A stretch of 64,000 nt of DNA from Acytostelium subglobosum LB1 (taxonomy: Eukaryota > Evosea > Eumycetozoa > Acytosteliales > Acytosteliaceae): positions 187,490-251,489 of the forward strand of contig NW_012236531.1 of NCBI RefSeq assembly GCF_000787575.1. The letters are read 5' to 3'. Both the position numbers and the translations under genes were made by a program. The number at the start of each line of letters is the position of its first letter. Position 1 is the stretch's first letter. This document shows, in pieces, positions 34,607 through 44,975 of the stretch. Below the pieces are notes generated by a model. The model had not been told where the DNA came from. It worked only from the letters and a program-made list of their open reading frames with translations, and ran no database searches.

Positions 34607-35444
34607 ATGAATAAAGTACTGTTGTCTATCAGTTTTGTGTTGGCAATGGTTGCAGCCACCAACGCACAATGCACCTTCACAGACAATAACAACAACACAT
34701 ACGACTTCTCTGGCATGACCAAGTAAGCAAAATGACCCCCCTGTTAACGCAAATGGCAAAGCAACTGAGCTGGCCAACTTGTCACATGGACCTATCGTTC
34801 AATCAATCATTTTATATTTACATCCAATTGATCAATCAAACTCAATCAATTAATATAGTAATACTCAATACTCATACGGAACCAGCTTGGGTGGTCCCAA
34901 GGTAAGTCATGCATTGTCAATGAACATTTGGAATAATGTTCCACTCAATCTAACATCTCATCAATCAATCATGGCTCCCTACACAAAACAGTACTACTGG
35001 AACATCTGCCAGAACGCCCAAGTTTGCTCTCAGTCATCCACTGGTCTGCAGCCAACCACTGCTGCTTGTCAACTCTCCTCATCCATCTACAACAGTCTTG
35101 GTCTTCTTGCCTCTGGAGCATTTGGTTTGTTGCCCTCTGGAAAGAAAGGAGCCACCCTAACCTACACCGACGCGGTCCTGGCCTGTGCCAGCAGAACCAA
35201 GGCCCGCAAGGCCCTCATCGATCTCCAGTGTGTCCCAGGTGCACCCACCCAAACCGTCAGCATAGCAGAGACCGAGGCAGGATCGTGCATCTACCAAATC
35301 ATCATGACCAGTGGTCAGGCCTGTCCAATCGTTGTGAATACATCCACCTCCTCAGCTACCACGTCGTCTCCAACAACAACAACAATAACTACCATCCTTG
35401 GCTCATTACTTGTAGCCACCATCATACTGTTCCTCACTGTGTAA
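34607..35444 (+). CDS. MRH-domain secretory protein, probably GPI-anchored
   Basis: Exons 34607-34722, 34859-34901 and 34992-35444; 203 residues. A signal peptide (1-20, ending TNA) is followed by a mannose-6-phosphate-receptor-homology fold: CTFTDNNNNTYDFSGMT, YYWNICQNAQVC, paired cysteines around residues 65-85, GKKGATLTYT, a basic ALIDLQCVPG strand, then SCIYQIIMTSGQACP. These are the usual MRH landmarks seen in CD-M6PR, OS-9, glucosidase II beta and Atg27. After a Ser/Thr-rich stretch the protein ends in a 15-20-residue hydrophobic segment with no cytosolic tail, the layout of a GPI-attachment signal. Atg27 and M6P receptors instead have a tail. It may bind glycans in the secretory pathway or at the cell surface; the conserved Arg and Glu of sugar binding cannot be assigned confidently. 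Confidence 0.75.
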
Positions 35445-35658
35445 TCGATCGATCGATCAATCAATCAAATAAAAGAACGAATAAGAATGAATAATGAGGG
35501 AAGTTGGAGATATCCGAGGCATGTATTGACAGGTTGGGATAATGTTTGGCGGATGTAGGATGTTGGTGAATGAATGGCGGTAGTAGTTGTTGTTATATAA
35601 TATAATAAGTTGTTTCAAGGTCATGTTGCACACCTCAATCCTTAAGAAGGGTCTACCC

Positions 35659-37864
35659 TTAGACCTTCTTGGATGGAGCGACGGCAACGTAGGCGGGTGG
35701 ATGGTTGGTCTGTGGATTCTTGGAGGCGTAGATAAGGGCATAGAATTGACCGCCCTCGAATGGGTCCTTCAGACCGAGGAGCTTGCCAGTGTTCTTGATC
35801 AGCTCATCGAGCGATGGGTAGTGTGTGGTGCCACCCATGTGGATGTAGCCCTGTCCGTGCTTGTGGACGATCTTGGCATGGGCAATATCCTTGTTCTTTG
35901 ATACATAGGAGAGTGCGTAGCAGCCTGGATCGGTGCTGCTGAAACGTACAATGTATGTGCCAGTCTTCTTATTGGCCAGGAACTGAATGACGTTCTTGGA
36001 CGACGTCTCGCCCAGGAAGCCCTTGAGCGAGCACACCGAGAGCACGCGCTCCAACACGTCGTTGCCCGAGTTGAGAGGTCCGAACCAACCCAAGAAGCGT
36101 CCAAAGTCCTCAATGCGCACTGTTTCCGACTCAATGTCCACCAGCAGCAGCTTGAGACACTTGATCTTGAGACTGTCCTGGTTGTTCGCCTTCATGTCCA
36201 CGCCAAAGGTCGAGCAGAAGCACGAGTAGAACTGGTTCCAAGAGACCTCCTCGCGGCCCAGGAAGTTGTGCGACCAGAACTGGCGGGCGTTGGGATCGTT
36301 GATCAGACCCTCGATAAGGATGTGATCCAACAGTCTCTGTCTGGTGATGTCCTCGAAGCTTGGGCGGCGGCTGGGCAAGTGATCCCAACAACGGATCAAG
36401 AGGTCCTTCAGACGAGGACCCCAGTTATCGTTCATCGCCGGTCTATTCTTCTTGTTGGTGACGCCATCCACCAAGTCGTTATAATTCTTATAGAATCCAT
36501 TGTAAGGCTCCAGCTTTGTCAGCAACTCCCACAACAGCATAGAGAATGAGTATACATCACTCTTCTCATCATACTCTCTGTTTAACAACATTTCCTATAA
36601 TTCGTTTGATTGATTGAATGGGTGTGAGTGAGTGATTGATTGATTGATTGATGAGTGATGGAATGATTCCCCAACTTACTGGAGACATGTATAGAGGTGA
36701 ACCAGCTTGTCCACTTGACTTGCTCTCGAGCAAGATCTTGCTCAGACCAAAGTCAGCCACCTTTACTACCCAGTTGTTGTCAACGAGGAGGTTGGCTGGC
36801 TTGAGATCAAGATGGAGGATGGGTGGGTTGGAGAGATGTAGCCAGTTCATGCCAAGGGCAGTGTCACGTGCCACCAATATGGCACGCTTAAAGTCGATAA
36901 AGTCTGGCGAATCCTCCTTGACACGGAGAAGCGAGTGCAGCGAGCCCTTGGGCATAAGCTCTGTGACGATCGAGAGGTTGCCTGGGGTGGTGCAGGCGCC
37001 CATGAACAGGAGCAGATGCGGGTTTCTCAGCTTGGTCATCAGACAGACCTCCTTGCGGAACTCGTTCAGCACGGTCTCGTCGTAGAACTGTTGTGTGAGC
37101 TTCTTGATGGCGACCTCCTTGCCGCGCACCGTGCCCTTGAACACGGAGCCAAAGGCGCCCGAGCCGATCTTGGAGTCGCGGTTGTATATGATCTCGGATT
37201 TGTCGATCTCCCACTTGGTGATCTCCTTCTCCTCCTCCTTGAGCGACATGCTCTCGACGGCGCTCGTCACCGAGCTGGTCTGGCTGTCCTCGATGCGAGA
37301 CGATGGAGAGTGGGGCGAGGCGGCCGCCGAGTGGTCGGTCACCGCCGTTGTGTTGTTGGTGGTTGCGATCGATGTCGAGTTGGTTGGTGAGAGCTTGAAT
37401 GACGACTCTCTAAGTTGGTTCCAAATATCTTGAGCACGTGTATGATCGCCCTGATCAGTCGCGATCAAACATTGTACCAACTCTTGCTTCAATGATATCA
37501 CTGATTGAATCTTTGAAGCCTTTGCTCTAAGATCTTGTATCTAAATTGATTGATTGATTAAGTGTCGTTAAGTTAGTGATCGATTTGATTGATTGATTGA
37601 TTGATTGATTGGAATAGTTCCAATGATTGATTGAATGAGTGATTGAGTGTATGATGGTGATCTTACAGATGCTGTGAATAATGCATCCAAACGATCTTTG
37701 TTAACTGTTGACTTGTGAGTGATTGATAGTTCGATGAGATTATTTATCTCATTGTCTGTTGTCACCTGTCTTGTCTCCAACACTTTTATCTCCTCCTGTG
37801 CCGACATGATCGACCTTGACAAGTTTGACACTCTATCAATCTTATTTGCTCCTCCACTGCTCAT
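35659..37864 (-). CDS. SHK-family dual-domain kinase with SH2 domain
   Basis: Exons 37667-37864, 36680-37540 and 35659-36594; 664 residues. The N-terminus (1-110) is helical and coiled-coil-like, then a Ser/Thr-rich linker. The tyrosine-kinase-like kinase domain spans about 183-450: GSGAFG loop (192-197), VAIKK with Lys212 or its neighbour, HLDLKPANLL (309-316) and DFGLS (329). The usual Arg of HRD is replaced by Leu. Residues about 520-640 form an SH2 domain (GWFGPL; GTYIVRFSS with Arg570; GCYALSYVS). Kinase followed by SH2 is the arrangement of the Dictyostelium SHK kinases, which act in phosphotyrosine signalling linked to chemotaxis and phagocytosis. I cannot say which paralogue it is. 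Confidence 0.93.
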
Positions 37865-38741
37865 TCTTCTATTTTATCTTTAAAACTAAATATCTGATTG
37901 AATGAAATAAATGAATGAATGAAATATATTATATTATATTATATAAATAAATAAATTAAGTAATGTAATGTATACAAATTGTAGTTAATATCTGTGGTGT
38001 TTGTGTGTTTGTACCTCTCTCTATCAAAGGTGTAAATGAATGAATTGATTGAGACCAGGGACTCATGACTTGAACAGAAAAGCCATCATTCCACAAATAA
38101 TTATTGATAAATTGAATGAAGACACCCCCACCTCATTCTATTTTCAATCTTCCAAAGATCCATATCGAAGTTCAAATCTAATCTGTAAACCACACACTAC
38201 AAAATAACTCGAAGGTCCGAATGATAAAACAATAAAAAATTAAAAAAAATCAAAGATTTGATGTGTGTGTATGGGAGGTTTGGAGCTAGGAGGAGGAGTG
38301 TGTGGTGGAGCACGCTAGTGTTGCGTTGTGGGATGGGTGGGAGTCGATGATGTCTCCAACTCTCATAGCTGTAGAGGTCTTTTGCATTCACTCACTATCC
38401 CCTCACATACACCTAACAAAGTAAGTATCTATAACTATATACCTACATCTCATTCATTCAATACAAGTCAATCATCTCTCATTCAATCTCAACCAAGTAC
38501 TTAATCGATGGATACATGGATACCATTGACGGATACATCATCATTCAGACTCACGACGGATACAAACAGGTGGATAGATAGATAGCGGATACAAACACAG
38601 CATAGACTATGAACGCAACACAACAACCAATGATTGAATTGAATTGAATGAATGATGAATGATTGTGGATTGACAGGTTCATATATGACGATGATGATGA
38701 TGATGTTAACATAATATGTTCATAATTCAAACTCAAATAGA
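37865..38741. other. Divergent intergenic region
   Basis: An 877-bp spacer shared by the SHK kinase (-) and the Stm1/SERBP1 gene (+). It includes ATAT and AATAAAT blocks (37925-37960), GATA-rich DNA (38570-38585) and a GAT run (38687-38706). A CAAATAG just before the SERBP1 ATG could be the acceptor of a 5'-leader intron. No other gene is seen. Confidence 0.45.
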
Positions 38742-39623
38742 ATGAGTACCAACCGTTTCGATCTTCTTCAAGACGACAATGAAGAGCCACAGGAGAAGGT
38801 TGTGACAAAGGAAGTCAAGCCAGCCGTCAAGGCTCCAACCGCCCCAGCCTCAAAGAAGCCAGCTGCTGCTGCTGCTCCAGCCAAGCCAACCGGAGAGCGC
38901 AGAGATAGGCCTCAGGGTGGCGACAGAGAGCGTCGTCCAAGAGACCCATCAGCTGTTGCTGGTGCTGCTCCCAACGGTGAGCGCAGGGAGAGGAGAGAGC
39001 GTCGTCCAACTGACGCTGTTGCCACTGAGGATGCTGACAAGCAGTCCACCAGAAGAGACAGCAAGCCACGCACCCACACTCCACGCACTGACGCCGCTGG
39101 TAACCCACGCGGTCGTCTGTTCGACAGGAAGTCTGGCACTGGCAGACCACAAGGCGAGCAGAAGAAGGGCGGTTCTGGCCGCGGTAACTGGGGCACCCCA
39201 ACTGAGGTCGTCTCTGAGACCCCAGCCACCGAGGAGGAGGCCACCACCACCACCACCACCACCACCGAGTCCGTCGACGCTCCAGTCGCCGAGCCAAAGG
39301 ACACCAACATCACCTACGACGAGTACCTCAAGCAGCAGCAGGCCGTCCAAGTCGAGCCAATCAAGCTCAGACAGGCCGGCGAGGGTGAGACCAACAAGTG
39401 GGACGACTACGCACCACTCCAGAAGGAGCCAGTCAAGTCCAACGCCAAGTCGGACAAGAAGGAGAAGAAGAACCCCAAGGAGAAGACCATCATCAACTTG
39501 GAGCAGAAGCCCGCTGTCAGCCAATCATCGGCCCCAAAGGGAAAGGGCCCACGCCCAACCGGCGCCAAGGAGCAGGCCAAGAAGATCCCTGAGACCAAGG
39601 ACTTCCCAGCCCTCAAGGCCTAA
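38742..39623 (+). CDS. Stm1/SERBP1 (HABP4/PAI-RBP1) family ribosome-associated protein
   Basis: A single exon of 293 residues. It opens with MSTNRFDLLQDD, the conserved Stm1-type N-terminus, followed by an Ala/Lys/Pro-rich stretch and Arg/Gly-rich blocks (GERRDRPQGGDRERR, GERRERRERR). The HABP4/PAI-RBP1 region includes NPRGRLFDRKSGTGR, GGSGRGNWGTP and ITYDEYLKQQQ. It ends with the conserved KDFPALKA. This family binds mRNA and inserts into the mRNA channel of idle 80S ribosomes, protecting them during starvation. Codon use is strongly biased, as expected for an abundant ribosome partner. The 3' end is convergent with the WD40 gene, with a roughly 200-bp spacer. Confidence 0.93.
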   Translation: MSTNRFDLLQDDNEEPQEKVVTKEVKPAVKAPTAPASKKPAAAAAPAKPTGERRDRPQGGDRERRPRDPSAVAGAAPNGERRERRERRPTDAVATEDADKQSTRRDSKPRTHTPRTDAAGNPRGRLFDRKSGTGRPQGEQKKGGSGRGNWGTPTEVVSETPATEEEATTTTTTTTESVDAPVAEPKDTNITYDEYLKQQQAVQVEPIKLRQAGEGETNKWDDYAPLQKEPVKSNAKSDKKEKKNPKEKTIINLEQKPAVSQSSAPKGKGPRPTGAKEQAKKIPETKDFPALKA

Positions 39624-39827
39624 GCCCTTCACCACCTGAGTAGTTTATGTTCAGGTCCCGCGCGCTGTCGTCCACCGCCAACCGTCACTCACATGTTAGG
39701 GGAACTCCAAAGATGATCCGTCTTTGCCAAATAAACGTTATATATATATTTAGTTAACGCGTCATCTTGATCTTGATCTTAAGATCTTCTCTAGATTGAT
39801 TGATTGATTAGATTAAGGTTGATTGGT

Positions 39828-40335
39828 TTATTGTTGTGTACAAGATGGTGCGTCAACTAGAGTGTAGCCAACACGGTCGATCGATCGGTTGCGTTGGGTC
39901 TTGTTCTTGGGCTCGGTCATCTTGGAGAGCATGGTCTGTCTGTTCTTGTATTGTTGCTCGTCTGGATACTCGTCGTCGGCCTCCCACAAGAAGATATCGT
40001 TTTCCAGACCACTGCTGATGATTGCCGGTAGCCATGGATGGCCCACGCAGCAGTTGACAATGTTGTCGTGGCCCTCTAGTACGCGCATCAGTTTGCCTGT
40101 GACCTTGTTCCAGATGAACACACGGTCGTCGTCACTGCCGGTCATGACATACTCTGAGTGCGGGCCATAGAAGCTGCAGGACTTTATCGTTCTAATCGAT
40201 ATATGTCCATCATACTTTTGTTTGTAAGTCTTCACCACTGCAGCCTCGTCATCATCATCGGCAATTCCATCGTCTTCGTCATCATCCAATTGATTGAACA
40301 TTATATAGTCTGCGTCCATTTCCAATGAGTCATCT

Positions 40336-40370
<35 letters not shown>

Positions 40371-41871
40371 TCCATCGTCATCGTGGCTGGAGTCCACGTC
40401 CACATCCTCTCCATCATTGTCCTCCTCCTTTGTTGCCTTGCCGTCTTCGTCTTCGTCGTTGTCGTTGTTGTTGTTATTATTTACATCATTGCCGCCGCTG
40501 CTGGTGCCGCTGCTGCCTTCGCCATCACTACTATGTCTCATCTGTTTGGATGTCTGTACATTTGGATCCGTGTCCGTCGATGTTGTAGTCCTTGGTCTCT
40601 TCTTCACCGAGTAGTCCTTGAAGTAATCCAGGTTGAACCTAATTGATTGATTGATTGAGTGTCAGTGGATTGATTGATGTGATTGAGATTGAACCATACT
40701 CTTTGGCAAAGTTCCTCTTTACATCATAGAGGTAGAGACTATCTGATGAGTTGGTGGCCAGTAGTTCATCGCCATTATTACTGAACACACATCCAGTCGT
40801 CTCATAGGATGATCCATCATTCTGTAATGGCTTGCGCAGGTTCCTATATATATTGACATATGACTGCGATGAATAGTTGTTGATATATCGTTGGCTGGAT
40901 CGAACGAATGAATGAGGGAATGAGTCAATGAATGAGTGAATGAGCCAACATTATCGATGTCCAAGTCATCACATACTCAAATAGTCTGACAGCACCATCT
41001 GATGTTGCTGTTGCAAATGTGTATCCGTCGAGTGGATGGTAGTCGACGGAGAATACGGTGGTCTTGGGGATGCGATTGGAGGAGGTGTTGCGACGGAGAT
41101 TGCGACTGTCCTTGTCAAAGTCCACGATCAGACTCTCCTTTTGAGTTCGGCTGGTGCTGCGATCGCTGCGTCCACCGCCAAACATCTGTGGCAGGATGCG
41201 CGCGTCTTGATCCCCGCCGCCCATGTGGCCCTCGGCCGGGATGGTCTTTGAGTAGCTCTTGGCATAGGGCTGGCGCACGTCAAACATGCGTACAGTGCCA
41301 TCGCTCGAACAAGACAGGAAGCAATCAGGTTGTCTCTTATTCACCGATATCTTGAGTATCTTCATTGTATGATGTGTGAACACCGTCGATATCCTAGCAT
41401 CCCTATCATACAATATAACATCCGAGTCATTACCGCCACTGACCACATGACGATCATTCGATCCCGGTATGAACTCTGCCGTAAACACATTAGTTGTATG
41501 TCCACTGATTGATCATGAATGATTGATTAGTCTGTGCTCGTGTTCAATCAATCATGTTTGAGTACATACTATAATGTATCAATGCATTCCCTTGAGTTGT
41601 AGTCCCATATCTTGACGGATTCGTCGTCTGAGCCAGAGACAACGAGTGAGCCACTTGAGTTGAATGCGATGGTATTGACACATTCATCATGTCCAAGGAA
41701 CTGACCAGTTAACTTCATAGTCTGCATCGCATAATCCGATGATATATAATCATCCCTTAACCTACTACCTCCTCTTCCTCCTCCTCCTCCTCCTCTTCTC
41801 TGTATCCTACCGACCTCACCTCTCAACTCTCTCTCCATCAACTGTCTTGTCAAGTTGAGTCCATTATCCAT
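39828..41871 (-). CDS. DCAF-type WD40 protein with acidic insert
   Basis: Exons 41570-41871, 40977-41504, 40700-40843 and 39828-40638; 594 residues. An N-terminal Gly/Arg-rich stretch (RGGGGGGRGG) precedes WD40 repeats: LGHDECVNTIAF with SGSDDESVKIWD, GHTTNVFTAEFIPGSND with SGGNDSDVILYD, FLSCSSDGTVRMFD, FATATSDGAVRLFE, then, after a long Asp/Glu-rich insert (about 350-460), SCSFYGPHSEYVMTGSDDDR and VNCCVGHPWLPAIISSG. The FYGPxSEYV...GHPxLP segment and the acidic interruption before the last blades are characteristic of DCAF5/6/8 proteins, substrate receptors of the DDB1-CUL4 ubiquitin ligase. The function here is inferred from that resemblance. The acidic insert is encoded by long GAT/GAC runs. 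Confidence 0.88.
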
Positions 41872-42339
41872 TTCTTATTCTTATTATTCTTTACATGTAA
41901 TGAATGATCTTCACACTAGTTGTAATATTTGATCAAGTTGTGTCTATGTTTGATTGAAGTATGAGTATAAACATGTGAGTGAATGAGATTCATTATGTAC
42001 ATTCTTGGTCACATGATGTTGGTGTAATGTTATAACATGCCAATTAAGGAAGTGTTCGGATGTTCGGAGATGATGGCCTAAAATGGTATAAATCCATCCA
42101 ATCATGTGAATCTGGAATGTTCAGAGGGTTTGAGGGATGTGTGAGTTGGATTCATCGAAACAATTTGACAAACCCTTCGTTTGCTTTTTCAACACTAACT
42201 TTGACGTTAGTGAGGGAGATTGTTGAGGCTGGAGCGAGGGTCACCTCACATGTCTGACAAGTAATGCAAACCATTTGCATCATTCAATTATTAATAAGAT
42301 ACAGAGATAATAATATATATATATATATATATAGATAGA
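41872..42339. other. Divergent intergenic region
   Basis: A 468-bp spacer between the WD40 gene (-) and the type I membrane protein gene (+), with a TA run at 42312-42332 just before the latter's ATG. No other feature is seen. Confidence 0.5.
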
Positions 42340-44037
42340 ATGATATCATCAACATCATTATTGTTGATGGTGATGTTGTTGGTATCAACATCATTGTCAT
42401 CATCATCGTCAATGACGATGTATTATATTGATGATGATGTAGATATTGGATTCCCAGAGAAGGATATATTCTTTAATACTGGTAGTAGTATGAATTGTTC
42501 AGTGCCAAATACATGCTTCATGAACAATGCATCATTATGGCATGGTGGATTCTCTCCAACTGAAATACAAGTGGCCATCATCGACTTTTCAAGCAACATC
42601 TCATTACCAACACAATATATATACTTTGAAGCACCTTCAACAATCGATATCAATGGCACTGTTGTCATTTTTAATGTATCTACACTGGCTGGACTCGTGG
42701 TCAAGGGTGATGTATTGATCACTGTGCTGCCTGGCGCCAACTTCACATCACTTGGCAACGTCAACTTGGTCGATGCATCATTGGTGCTAAACTCGTCCAT
42801 CAGTACGATTGAGGGCTCGCTGGTCCTGACCGCAACGTCCAAACTGGACATCTTTGGCGGCTCATCACTCACGCTCCAATCACTCTCGTCCGAGTCGTCC
42901 ATTACAGTTGGCGTCCCGTCGCCCGGGAGCACCGGCGTGCAGGTGCCCGCAAACACACTCGAGATGATCGATGCGCAGGACATCTCATTCTCGGCAAACA
43001 ATATAATACTTTACAATCGATCATTTTTGATGCTGTCGGGCATTGTCAACATCTCGACCATCTCGGCCATGGAGGGCTCGCAAGTCGTGCTCACCGACCA
43101 GGTGGACATGACCATCGGCCAATCTTCCAGTGTCGACTTCATCAACGCCACATTCACAAGCGACAGCTCGATTCAGCTGGACGCCGAGGTGGTCATCAAC
43201 ACCTTCTACATCGACCAGCCTCCAGCCGCGTCGACGAACCTCAAGGTCAGCGGCGTCGACACCAAGATTCACACGGCATTGCTCAACAACACCGTGCTCC
43301 ACATCACCAAGTCCGCCACACTCAACATTTCCAACGCTATCAATGTTGGCGCGTTGGGTGGCATCAACATCGAGGGCAGCCTGTTCGCTGGCGTCAACTC
43401 CTCGATCACAGTCGGCGACGTTGGCATCGTGGTCAAGTCACACGACTCCAAGTTCTACTCGGGTGCCTTCGTCACTGGCGACGTGTATTTGGAGAATGGC
43501 ACGATGGTGGTCGATCAGACATCGGTCTATGGCTCCATCATTCATGGAGTTGCCACACTGGTCATAGCCAACACATCCAATCTGCTGAGCGTCAAGCATA
43601 ATTACACTCAGACATCAATCGACTCGATTGTTTACCTCAAGAACATCGGAATGACACAGTCCAACGCATACATCTATGCCAACAATGCCGAGATGCTCGG
43701 ACAGTTGATGTTCTCCGTGGCCGACAAGATCTCGCCGTCGCTCACATGCAACGTCATTGAGGCGTTCAACATGATGACTGGACGCTTCAATCAAGTGCAG
43801 ATACTCAACACGGGCATTAGCAACCATGACTACGCCGTGCGCTACACCAACTACCTGATCACCATTATCTTCAACAAGGAGAATGTCAGTCCACAGCTGG
43901 CACTCTGGAAGATCTTTGTCATCCTCTTCTGTTCAATTGGAGGCGTCTTTGTCATTGCCTTCCTCTTTATCATCATCACCCGGCGAATCAAACGCAATGA
44001 GTATGGTACAGTCGAGGAAGGATCAGTCGACGAGTAG
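42340..44037 (+). CDS. Heavily glycosylated type I membrane protein
   Basis: A single exon of 565 residues. It has a signal peptide (1-25, hydrophobic then SSSSS), a roughly 490-residue ectodomain, one transmembrane helix (about 526-548, IFVILFCSIGGVFVIAFLFIIIT) and a short cytosolic tail beginning RRIKRNEYGTVEE. The ectodomain is built of short Val/Ile/Leu-rich strands separated by Gly, Asn and Ser, which suggests a right-handed beta-helix or similar solenoid. It has numerous Asn-X-Ser/Thr sites (for example NGT, NVS, NFT, NSS, NIS, NAT) and few cysteines. I recognise no named family. Dictyostelids have many such surface proteins used in adhesion or phagocytosis, so a receptor role is plausible but unproven. 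The tail Tyr (NEYGTV) could be a sorting or phosphorylation site. Confidence 0.82.
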   Translation: MISSTSLLLMVMLLVSTSLSSSSSMTMYYIDDDVDIGFPEKDIFFNTGSSMNCSVPNTCFMNNASLWHGGFSPTEIQVAIIDFSSNISLPTQYIYFEAPSTIDINGTVVIFNVSTLAGLVVKGDVLITVLPGANFTSLGNVNLVDASLVLNSSISTIEGSLVLTATSKLDIFGGSSLTLQSLSSESSITVGVPSPGSTGVQVPANTLEMIDAQDISFSANNIILYNRSFLMLSGIVNISTISAMEGSQVVLTDQVDMTIGQSSSVDFINATFTSDSSIQLDAEVVINTFYIDQPPAASTNLKVSGVDTKIHTALLNNTVLHITKSATLNISNAINVGALGGINIEGSLFAGVNSSITVGDVGIVVKSHDSKFYSGAFVTGDVYLENGTMVVDQTSVYGSIIHGVATLVIANTSNLLSVKHNYTQTSIDSIVYLKNIGMTQSNAYIYANNAEMLGQLMFSVADKISPSLTCNVIEAFNMMTGRFNQVQILNTGISNHDYAVRYTNYLITIIFNKENVSPQLALWKIFVILFCSIGGVFVIAFLFIIITRRIKRNEYGTVEEGSVDE

Positions 44038-44144
44038 AGTCCCATTCCCCTCTCCCCTTTGGCATCATTCATGCATTAAAGCACATCTTATTTATTTATC
44101 GATCAATCTGTCAATCAATGGAACTATTCCGCTCGATCAATCAA

Positions 44145-44684
44145 TCAATCGAATGATTCATCGAATGCACCATCGGATGGATGTGGCTGCCCTTTGTTGA
44201 CGGCGATTACGAGCACGGTAATCTGGTACAGGGCCGAGAATAGGAGTAGGGCGCCAATGACAATGAGGGCAGTGCCAGACTTGGTCTTGGAAGGATCATC
44301 CACCTCGCCAATATATCCAAAGTACTTCATGATGCCACAAGCCAACAATAGTACTGATGCCGTTAGGAATAGTGTAATGGCTATCAATGTTGTCTTGCGT
44401 CTGGACAGTTCACTGGCGGCAATATATCTCCATCTCCTATTATGTCCACCTCTCTTTCTATTTGATCTTGTTCTACTCCTTCTTGGGTGTTGTCTCTTTG
44501 AGGATGAAGAAGAAGTTGACGATAATGAACCATCGATACTGAATTGAGTTGTGTCATTATCAAAGTCATCATCTAGGTCATCATCATCAAACTCATCATC
44601 CTGGAGGATGAATCCAGCTCCATCATTAATATTTAATTCCAGGGGAGGTGGTGGATGAACTTGTTGTTGTGATTGGTCCAACAT
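44145..44684 (-). CDS. TMEM230/TMEM134-like two-span membrane protein
   Basis: A single exon of 179 residues. The N-terminal half is cytosolic-looking: an acidic Asp/Glu block (about 30-45) and a basic Arg-rich block (about 63-85). Two hydrophobic helices follow, at about 98-120 (TLIAITLFLTASVLLLACGI) and 135-160 (SGTALIVIGALLLFSALYQI). The tail matches TMEM230/TMEM134 proteins in spacing and sequence: a GYIG turn, a short polar loop, the second span ending near the membrane with Tyr, then GQPHPSDGAFDESFD, comparable to the SYDDIPDFDD end. TMEM230 acts on secretory, endosomal and recycling vesicles in animals. Its 3' end converges with the type I membrane protein gene at a roughly 107-bp spacer. 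Confidence 0.82.
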   Translation of the reverse strand: MLDQSQQQVHPPPPLELNINDGAGFILQDDEFDDDDLDDDFDNDTTQFSIDGSLSSTSSSSSKRQHPRRSRTRSNRKRGGHNRRWRYIAASELSRRKTTLIAITLFLTASVLLLACGIMKYFGYIGEVDDPSKTKSGTALIVIGALLLFSALYQITVLVIAVNKGQPHPSDGAFDESFD

Positions 44685-44975
44685 TATCTCTATCTCTATA
44701 TTATTATAACTTAAGTATTAGTATTAAAGTTGATCAAGGCACCATTCATTAAGCTGACTTAGACACATCACTCCATCACTCAATCACACACATCATTGGC
44801 TAAACACAACCCCCTCTTTCCAGATGTGCTGGAAACAGTGTGGTAGTGATCATGTGATCACTCCATCACTCAATCAACTCACACATAGATCAGGGTCTTA
44901 CTTACATCTTGCTGATTGCTCACATACAGTCAATCAATCAATCAACCAAGAGAGGGAGAGGGAGCATAGTTTTGT

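Noticed and set aside
39828-40640. Possible separate gene encoded by the Asp-rich stretch
   Set aside because: The splice from 40700 to 40638 joins it in frame to the upstream WD40 repeats, and the downstream FYGPHSEYV repeat completes the same propeller.
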